Below are positions 43,515-49,619 of a stretch of DNA of 49,619 nucleotides, one piece after another; position 1 is the first letter of the stretch; every line of letters starts with the position of its first letter. The notes below the pieces were generated by a model. That model was not told where the DNA came from. It made no database searches and was given only the letters and a program-made list of their open reading frames with translations. The DNA lies in the NCBI RefSeq assembly GCF_900637865.1, contig NZ_LR134437.1, positions 1-49,619 on the forward strand, given 5' to 3'. The translations under genes were made by a program, and so were the position numbers. Source of the DNA: Legionella adelaidensis. Lineage in GTDB: Bacteria; Pseudomonadota; Gammaproteobacteria; Legionellales; Legionellaceae.

Positions 43515-45257
43515 AGTCGATTTTTTGTAGACATATTTCCCGGGGGCTTTTCCTAACGATTTATAGGGAAGCACTTTCCACTGAGGTGCCGGGACTTCTC
43601 TACCACTATGGTCATACAGCCAAGTTAGCCAAGTCGGCCACCAGGAACCTGAATGCTTGTTAGCTTTTGCTATCCATTCTTCAGCGCATGATTCTTCTTG
43701 TGAATGGACAAAAAATTCATATTTTTTATTTTCCGGGGGATTGATTATTCCTGCAATATGACCGGAACCCCCTAGGATAAATTGCTTTTCGCCTTTAAAA
43801 ACTTGATACCCAACATACGTTGTTTGCCAGGGAGCAATATGGTCTTTTTGCGTGGAAATGAAAATAGAGGGGGTATCAATTTTAGTAACGTCTAAAGGAG
43901 TATTATTTAGTTTTATTTTGTTGGGTTTAATCAAGTCATTTTGTAAATACATCCATCGTAGATATTGTGAATGCATTTGAGCTGGCATATTTGTTGTGTC
44001 AGAGTTCCAGTACAAGATATCAAAAGGCACGGGAGACTTTCCGAGTAAGTAATTTTTAATGAAAAATGACCAAATTAAGTCCGTTGCCCGTAAAGAATTA
44101 AAAGCATGAGCCATGGCTTGCCCATCAAAAAATCCTTTTTCATTCATTTGCTTTTCTAATGCAACAATTTGTTTTTCATCAATAAATACGGAGATTTCAC
44201 CCGGGTTACTAAAATCGATCATAGAAGCCAGGAAGGTAGAGCTGTTTATTAATTTTTTGTTTTTTGCTTTTAAGTAGGCTAAAAGCATAGCTTGTAAAGT
44301 ACCGCCTATGCAAAATCCCAGGGTATTAACCGTTTTGACATTTAATTGTTTTCTTATGACTTGTAATGCTGTTAGGGGACCCTCTTTTAAGTAATTCCAT
44401 AAACTCTTTTTTGCCAATTTGGAGTCCGGGTTTACCCAGGAAATCGCAAAGACCGTAATACCTTGTTTAACTAACCAGCCAATTAAAGAGTTATTCGGGC
44501 TTAGATCGAGAATATAAAATTTATTAATCCAGGGTGGAATGACTAATAAAGGAATCTCTCTAACTTTTTTTGTCTGTGGGGCATATTGAATTAATTCCAT
44601 TAAATCATTTTTAAAAATGACTTTGCCAGCGGTGGTGGCAATATTTTTTCCAATTTCGAATGCTTTCTCATCACTCATTTTTATAGTGAAGTTGGACGGT
44701 TGTTCATTAATATCACTTAAGAAATTATTAAAACCTTTTAACAGGTTTTCACCTTTACTTTTTACAGTTTCAGAAAGAAGTTCGGGGTTAGTATAAATAT
44801 AATTATTGGGAGATAATGCATCTAAAAATTGACGGGTGAAAAATTTTACCCTTTTTGCTAGTTGTGCATCTTCTGAGTCAATTTCCCGTAATAAAGAATT
44901 GATATGCTTATAGGCTAAAAGGTAATGCTGGCCAAGTAGATTGAAAAATGGATTATTTTCCCATTCCTGGTTCTGGAATCGTTTGTCATTAAGAGGATGA
45001 AATTTTTTTCCTTCTTTCCAATAATTAAATTGATCTTGTAATAGCCGGTTTGATTCTTCCCAATAATTGACTTGCATAGGCCAAAATTTATCAGGGTTCA
45101 TTAATATATTGCTGAAAAAGCCATGAAAATCGGTGGCAATGGAAAAAAAATTCTCTATGTATTGAGGCAGTTGCGGTGAGTTTTTAGGGTAAGAAGATAG
45201 AAGTTGTAATCCTTTTTCCCCTATTGATTTGATTAAATCGTTGATATCTTCTTCCAT
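43512..45257 (-). CDS. phaC: Class I PHA synthase PhaC
   Basis: PhaC polymerises (R)-3-hydroxyacyl-CoA into PHB granules. The 581-residue protein has the lipase-like box GFCIGG (nucleophile Cys316), the catalytic Asp in STQKDHIAPW and His in GGSGHIAGI, plus NPDSKLAKKSLWNYL and the WNSDTTNMP segment of the family. Length fits class I (single subunit). It faces the phaB-phaB-phaR-phasin cluster and is divergent from smc. The TAG stop is within the REP-like repeat. Confidence 0.95.
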   Translation of the reverse strand: MEEDINDLIKSIGEKGLQLLSSYPKNSPQLPQYIENFFSIATDFHGFFSNILMNPDKFWPMQVNYWEESNRLLQDQFNYWKEGKKFHPLNDKRFQNQEWENNPFFNLLGQHYLLAYKHINSLLREIDSEDAQLAKRVKFFTRQFLDALSPNNYIYTNPELLSETVKSKGENLLKGFNNFLSDINEQPSNFTIKMSDEKAFEIGKNIATTAGKVIFKNDLMELIQYAPQTKKVREIPLLVIPPWINKFYILDLSPNNSLIGWLVKQGITVFAISWVNPDSKLAKKSLWNYLKEGPLTALQVIRKQLNVKTVNTLGFCIGGTLQAMLLAYLKAKNKKLINSSTFLASMIDFSNPGEISVFIDEKQIVALEKQMNEKGFFDGQAMAHAFNSLRATDLIWSFFIKNYLLGKSPVPFDILYWNSDTTNMPAQMHSQYLRWMYLQNDLIKPNKIKLNNTPLDVTKIDTPSIFISTQKDHIAPWQTTYVGYQVFKGEKQFILGGSGHIAGIINPPENKKYEFFVHSQEESCAEEWIAKANKHSGSWWPTWLTWLYDHSGREVPAPQWKVLPYKSLGKAPGKYVYKKST

Positions 45258-45288
45258 TTAAAGGTTTCCATTTATAATTAAACATCCG

Positions 45289-45317
45289 TTGGGAATTGCC
45301 ATAGAGTAAGTTACAAT
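45289..45317 (+). promoter_or_regulatory. Predicted sigma-70 promoter for smc
   Basis: TTGGGA (45289-45294), 17-bp spacer, TACAAT (45312-45317), 23 bp upstream of the smc ATG. Well spaced, in the phaC–smc divergent gap. Confidence 0.6.
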
Positions 45318-45340
45318 CATCAATTTTTATTCGCAACACT

Positions 45341-48300
45341 ATGCAACTGAAAGAACTAAAATTATCTGGTTTTAAATCATTTGTCGAACCCACTACGGTT
45401 TCTTTTCCAAGTCAGTTAGTGGGAGTCGTGGGCCCTAACGGGTGTGGTAAATCAAATATTATCGATGCCGTGCGCTGGGTTATGGGGGAAAGCTCTGCCA
45501 AAAACCTGCGTGGTGAAGCGATGACAGATGTTATATTTAATGGTTCTTCTACGCGCAAACCAGTTGGCCAAGCTGCTGTTGAATTGGTTTTTGATAATAG
45601 TTTGGGTAGGTTGAGCGGTCAATATGCTAGCTATCAAGAGATTAGTATAAAACGTGTCGTATCTCGGGACGGTGATTCGAATTATTTTTTAAATGGGAGT
45701 CGCTGTCGACGCCGCGATGTAGTCGATATTTTTTTAGGAACGGGAGCGGGAGCAAAAGGGTATGCCATTATTGGCCAAGACATGATTTCTCGCTTAATTG
45801 AAGCGCGCCCTGATGATTTAAAAGTGTATTTAGAGGAAGCTGCCGGGATTTCAAAATATAAGGATAGGCGCCGGGAAACTTTGCTACGCATTAATCAGAC
45901 GCGTGAAAATTTATCACGCGTTGCAGATATCCGTGAAGAATTGTCCAAACAATTAGCAAGGTTGGAGAAACAGGCAAAAGCAGCTGAACGTTTTAAACTT
46001 TTAAAAGAGAAAGAGCGTCAACTTAAAGGAGAAATCTTCAGTTTAAAGTGGGCTGCTTTGAATAATGAACAGGAAGTGCTAACTAAAAATAGTAAGGCAC
46101 TAACCTTTCAATCTGAAGAATATGAAACCCAAGCTACTCTTTTGGCCAAAGAGGAATTACTTTCCCAAAATGAACTGCAAACAGCGAATGAACTTTTTCA
46201 AGAGATTCAAAATCAATTTTTTAAAGCTGGAACGGATATCGCGCGGTTAGAAGAGTCGATACAACAGAGTCAAAAAGAAAAGCATTTGTTCACTAAAAAT
46301 AAAGAAGAATTAACCCTCGAATATCACCATACTATTGAAAAAATAGAAGAAGAAAAAGTTTGCCTTATCCAACTTGAAACGCAACTCATTGAATTAGAAA
46401 AAAAAGTTAAGGACTTACAAGAGGCTTACCAAAGCCAAAAAAGTAATTGGGACAAAAAAGAAAAAGAGCATACTAAATGGAACAATGACTGGCGAGAAAT
46501 CCAGGAAAAACTAAATGCCAGTCACAGAGAAAAACAAGAGCACACGTTGGTTTTAAAAAACTTACACATGCAGCGTGAACAATTATTGGTGCGATTAGAA
46601 AAAATTACACACGAGAAAGAATCGTTACCTATTGAAATATTACAAAAAAATGCTCAAACACTCCGCAATGAAAAAACTATTTTGGAAAAAGAAATAACAG
46701 AATTGCAAAGTAAACTTGCTCAAATTTCTGAAAATAACCGGGATTTGAAGAAGGATATTAGTGGAATTGAACACCAATTAAATATAGAACATGATCAATT
46801 AAAACATATAGCTGCAAAAAAAGCGGCACTAGAAGCAGCACAACAGGCAGCTTTAAAAAATATTAATGATCCGGAAAAGCTGGCAAAATGGGCTACTGCT
46901 CCAAGACTGGTTTCTAAATTTTCTATAGAAGAGAAATGGAGAACAGCTTGTGAACTGGTTTTTGCAGAAGCTTTGCAAGCTGTAGTAATAGAAGAATGGG
47001 ATGAGTTATTAAAAGAGGCAAACACGATTAATCACCCTGCGTATTTCGTCTCTTCACAAACTAATTTTGCAAGGCAGACTCATCCTCGTTTAGTGGATAA
47101 AATACAAGGGGTTGTCCCGGCAATCGATTTTTTACACGAAATTTATTTGGCAGAGTCTCTGGAAGAAGCGTTGTCACTAGTGACCTCCCTTAAATCAAAT
47201 CAGTCGGTAATTACACCCCAAGGAGTCTGGGTAGGGCACGGATGGCTGAAAGTGGCAGCGAGTAATAGTGAAAAGGAAGGACTTATTGCCCGTCAGGATA
47301 CTTTAAATAAATTAACCGCTGAATTAGTACAACTTGAAGAAAAAATTCAAAAATTACAAGAAAAGAGAAATACTTTACATTCCACCTTCTCATTAAATAA
47401 AGAAGAAGAAGAAAAATTATTTATTTCCTCCCGATCGCTTCAATCCAACATATTAACGTTAGAGGCTCAATTCACCAGTAAAACGAAGGAGTTTGAGAAT
47501 AATGTGTTACGCAAAAATGCTTTGCAAGAAGAAGAAGAAGAGAAACGTTATCAGTTAGAAACGATATGTGCAGAAATAGAGAGGATAAAAGATTTGTGCC
47601 AGAAGGCAGAAGAGCAACTTTCGCATGCGGAAATTGCGGTTCAAAATTATAATAAAGACAGAGAAGCCTGGGAAAAGACGTTACAAATTGAAAAGAAAAC
47701 CTTAGAAACTGTACTGAATGAATTACATCAGCAAGAACTACAATACGATCGCGAAAAAAATAAAAAGCAGCAATCATTAGAAAGCCAAACCAGAGAAATA
47801 AAAAGAGCGGAAAGCATCCAGCTACGTTTAGAAAAATTGGAAAAACAATTTCTGGAGTTGGTAGCACCTTCCAATAAAAATGAAGAGACCTTAAAACAAA
47901 AACTAACCGAATATCAACATCTTGAAAAAGAATTAATCAGTAAAAAAGAAAAAATTAATCAACTTCAAGAGGTCTTGCAACAAACTCAACAAAAAATAAA
48001 AGATCTGCATTTACAAAATAAAAACTTGGTAGAGCTAATTCAACAAAATAAATTAGCCGAGCAAGCATTACAGATAAAAAAAGCGTCTCTGGAAGAGGCC
48101 TTATATGAACTCAATTTGCAAGCTACAGAAGTACTTTCAACATTAACTGAGTCGAAAGATATTCATCTTCTAGAGAAAGAATTATTAGAAACTCAAGAAA
48201 AAATCAAACGTCTGGGAGCGATTAATTTAATTGCTATAGAGGAATATCAGGAAGAAAACGGGCGAAAACAACAACTTGATGTGCAATATAGTGATTTAAA

Positions 48301-48823
48301 TGAAGCATTATCCACTTTAGAACTTGCCATTGCCCAAATGGATAAAGAAACCCAAGCACGTCTTCGTGATACATTTAACCAAATCAATTCTTCTTTTCAA
48401 TCCTTGTTTCCTCGTCTTTTTGGCGGGGGGCGTGCAATGCTGGAATTGACATGCGATAATCTTTTAGAAGCTGGAGTTTTGGTAATGGCACAGCCTCCCG
48501 GAAAACGTAACAGTAGTATTCACATGCTCTCCGGTGGGGAAAAAGCAATGACTGCAGTGGCTCTGGTATTTGCCATTTTCCAACTAAATCCCTCTCCTTT
48601 TTGTATGTTGGACGAGGTAGATGCGCCTTTAGATGATGTAAATGTGCGCAGATTTTGTGACTTAGTGAAAGAGATGTCTGAATTTGTACAATTCTTGTTT
48701 ATTACCCACAATAAGGTAACAATGGAGTTGGCAGATCATTTAATTGGAGTAACAATGCGTGAGCCTGGGGTGTCTCGTGTGGTTGCGGTTGATGTAGAAC
48801 AAGCTTTGGCTATAGCAGAATAG
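45341..48823 (+). CDS. smc: Chromosome segregation ATPase SMC
   Basis: SMC condenses and aligns the chromosome. The 1160-residue protein has Walker A GPNGCGKS near residue 33, long coiled coils (about 170-495 and 665-1000), a hinge near residues 505-650 (RTACELVFAEALQAVVIEE), the signature LSGGEKAMTAVALVFAI and Walker B MLDEVDAPLDD. All ATPase motifs are intact. It precedes zipA, the order seen in pseudomonads and Legionella; scpA and scpB are not in the window. Confidence 0.97.
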   Translation: MQLKELKLSGFKSFVEPTTVSFPSQLVGVVGPNGCGKSNIIDAVRWVMGESSAKNLRGEAMTDVIFNGSSTRKPVGQAAVELVFDNSLGRLSGQYASYQEISIKRVVSRDGDSNYFLNGSRCRRRDVVDIFLGTGAGAKGYAIIGQDMISRLIEARPDDLKVYLEEAAGISKYKDRRRETLLRINQTRENLSRVADIREELSKQLARLEKQAKAAERFKLLKEKERQLKGEIFSLKWAALNNEQEVLTKNSKALTFQSEEYETQATLLAKEELLSQNELQTANELFQEIQNQFFKAGTDIARLEESIQQSQKEKHLFTKNKEELTLEYHHTIEKIEEEKVCLIQLETQLIELEKKVKDLQEAYQSQKSNWDKKEKEHTKWNNDWREIQEKLNASHREKQEHTLVLKNLHMQREQLLVRLEKITHEKESLPIEILQKNAQTLRNEKTILEKEITELQSKLAQISENNRDLKKDISGIEHQLNIEHDQLKHIAAKKAALEAAQQAALKNINDPEKLAKWATAPRLVSKFSIEEKWRTACELVFAEALQAVVIEEWDELLKEANTINHPAYFVSSQTNFARQTHPRLVDKIQGVVPAIDFLHEIYLAESLEEALSLVTSLKSNQSVITPQGVWVGHGWLKVAASNSEKEGLIARQDTLNKLTAELVQLEEKIQKLQEKRNTLHSTFSLNKEEEEKLFISSRSLQSNILTLEAQFTSKTKEFENNVLRKNALQEEEEEKRYQLETICAEIERIKDLCQKAEEQLSHAEIAVQNYNKDREAWEKTLQIEKKTLETVLNELHQQELQYDREKNKKQQSLESQTREIKRAESIQLRLEKLEKQFLELVAPSNKNEETLKQKLTEYQHLEKELISKKEKINQLQEVLQQTQQKIKDLHLQNKNLVELIQQNKLAEQALQIKKASLEEALYELNLQATEVLSTLTESKDIHLLEKELLETQEKIKRLGAINLIAIEEYQEENGRKQQLDVQYSDLNEALSTLELAIAQMDKETQARLRDTFNQINSSFQSLFPRLFGGGRAMLELTCDNLLEAGVLVMAQPPGKRNSSIHMLSGGEKAMTAVALVFAIFQLNPSPFCMLDEVDAPLDDVNVRRFCDLVKEMSEFVQFLFITHNKVTMELADHLIGVTMREPGVSRVVAVDVEQALAIAE

Positions 48824-48829
48824 GAGCGA

Positions 48830-49603
48830 ATGATGCAGGCTAACTGGAGTTTAATTCTAAATATCCTGTTACTGATTGGGGTTATAGTAGCCATTAATCG
48901 AATGATGAAGGCACGCCGCCAAACTAATAATATATTAAATTCTCAACCCTCTCTCGGGCATGTGGAAGCAAATTATGATGACATTATTGCAGTGCGTAAA
49001 ATTGACCGAGAGGATGATGCCCCCATTTTGCAGCCAGCAAAAAAACCCAGTATACAAGCATTTAGCCATCAGCCTCCTGTTCAACAGGCAGCGTCCTCTG
49101 CACCCGTACTTAATACAACGGTTTCCGTTTCTGCAGAAGAAAAAAAGCCCAATTTAATGAACAAGGAGCGTGTAGTTACGAATGAAAGAGCTCCTTCTGT
49201 AATGATATTTTTATTAGCAAAGGAAAATAGGCAGTTGGCTGGTTATGAGCTATTACAGACTGTCTTGGCTGCGGGGTTGCGTTTTGGTGAGGGTCATATA
49301 TTCCATCGTCATCAATATCCAAATGGGCAGGGGCCGGTATTGTGCAGCTTGGCGGCAGCTACACCTACAGGTGTATTTGATCTGCAAAATATTGGCGCGT
49401 TTAGTGTTCATGGTCTTTGTTTGTTTATGCACGCTTCAGGAAATTCAATTATTGATAAAGAACGCTTTACTATTATGTTGGACACTGCAAAGCAATTAAG
49501 TGAAGGATTAGATACGTATTTATTAGATAGCAAGCGTCAGCCTTGGAATGATGAAAGCATCCAGGAGTATTATAGTTTATTAAATATACAACCTAGTGAG
49601 TGA
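48830..49603 (+). CDS. zipA: Cell division protein ZipA
   Basis: ZipA tethers FtsZ to the inner membrane. The 257-residue protein has an N-terminal transmembrane helix (LILNILLLIGVIVAINRMM), a Pro/Gln linker, and a C-terminal FtsZ-binding domain of about 130 residues beginning VMIFLLAKENRQLAGYELL (an FVLVhapp-like strand) and ending with FTIMLDTAKQLSEGLD. It is 6 nt after smc. An ATG-AAA at 49614 may be the start of the next gene (ligA in many relatives), cut by the window end. Confidence 0.93.
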   Translation: MMQANWSLILNILLLIGVIVAINRMMKARRQTNNILNSQPSLGHVEANYDDIIAVRKIDREDDAPILQPAKKPSIQAFSHQPPVQQAASSAPVLNTTVSVSAEEKKPNLMNKERVVTNERAPSVMIFLLAKENRQLAGYELLQTVLAAGLRFGEGHIFHRHQYPNGQGPVLCSLAAATPTGVFDLQNIGAFSVHGLCLFMHASGNSIIDKERFTIMLDTAKQLSEGLDTYLLDSKRQPWNDESIQEYYSLLNIQPSE

Positions 49604-49619
49604 TCGTTTACCTATGAAA

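Noticed and set aside
47472-47867. 131-codon minus-strand frame inside smc
   Set aside because: Phe/Leu-rich antisense of the SMC coiled coil; a composition effect.

Overview
The window looks like the chromosome of a Legionella species or close relative. The reasons are the AT-rich gammaproteobacterial gene content, a sdhCDAB-sucABCD-pdxH block followed by a LetE-like gene, a GadC-like amino acid antiporter, PHB genes of the phaB/phaR/phaC type, a smc-zipA pair, and a lolB–tRNA-Gln–prs locus without ispE. The last point fits the mevalonate pathway known in Legionella and Coxiella. No prophage, insertion sequence transposase, CRISPR array or rRNA operon is visible. Most of the window is well-packed housekeeping DNA; the unusual material is in intergenic repeats and in a few proteins whose key residues have changed.

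Layout. Positions 1-5.4 kb: the 3' part of a hydrophobic protein, a cytochrome c5-like protein overlapping dsbB, a divergent tgt, ppiB, a small secreted protein, then a secreted GH3 (NagZ-like) enzyme on the minus strand and tsaC. Positions 5.3-12 kb: a secreted YtcJ-type amidohydrolase that has lost its metal ligands, an APC antiporter, a GNAT/PuuE pair, and panB-panC. Positions 12.1-18 kb: an alpha/beta hydrolase overlapping zapE, a Fur-box-headed feoABC operon, and a Bcr/CflA transporter facing feoC. Positions 18-30 kb: an unrecognised 209-residue protein, an RDD membrane protein whose stop codon lies in a degraded mobile repeat, then sdhCDAB, sucAB, sucCD and pdxH, which cover the TCA cycle from 2-oxoglutarate to fumarate.

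Positions 29.6-35 kb: a LetE-like regulator, an SseB-type protein, a YdgA/DUF945 protein, fis, and prs with tRNA-Gln and lolB. Positions 35-41 kb: coaD-ggt, mutM-plsC with a small membrane protein, an acyl-lipid desaturase and a CoA-binding protein. Positions 41-49.6 kb: two phaB paralogues, phaR and a phasin gene, all facing phaC, then divergent smc followed by zipA. Together the PHB cluster and the TCA block describe carbon flow between acetyl-CoA oxidation and PHB storage, a central feature of the Legionella life cycle.

Two repeat families run through the intergenic spaces. One is a palindromic REP-like family with a GTAGGTTGGGCC core (five sites; one lies inside the suc operon and one reaches the phaC stop codon). 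The other is a MITE-like element of about 158 bp with 20-bp terminal inverted repeats (one complete copy upstream of lolB/coaD, and one truncated copy in opposite orientation at the end of the RDD gene). The best leads for new biology are the metal-ligand-free amidohydrolase, the altered base-recognition loop of Tgt, the two PhaB paralogues with different cofactor-site residues, and the MITE family. All functional statements are from reading the sequence by eye; no database search was possible.
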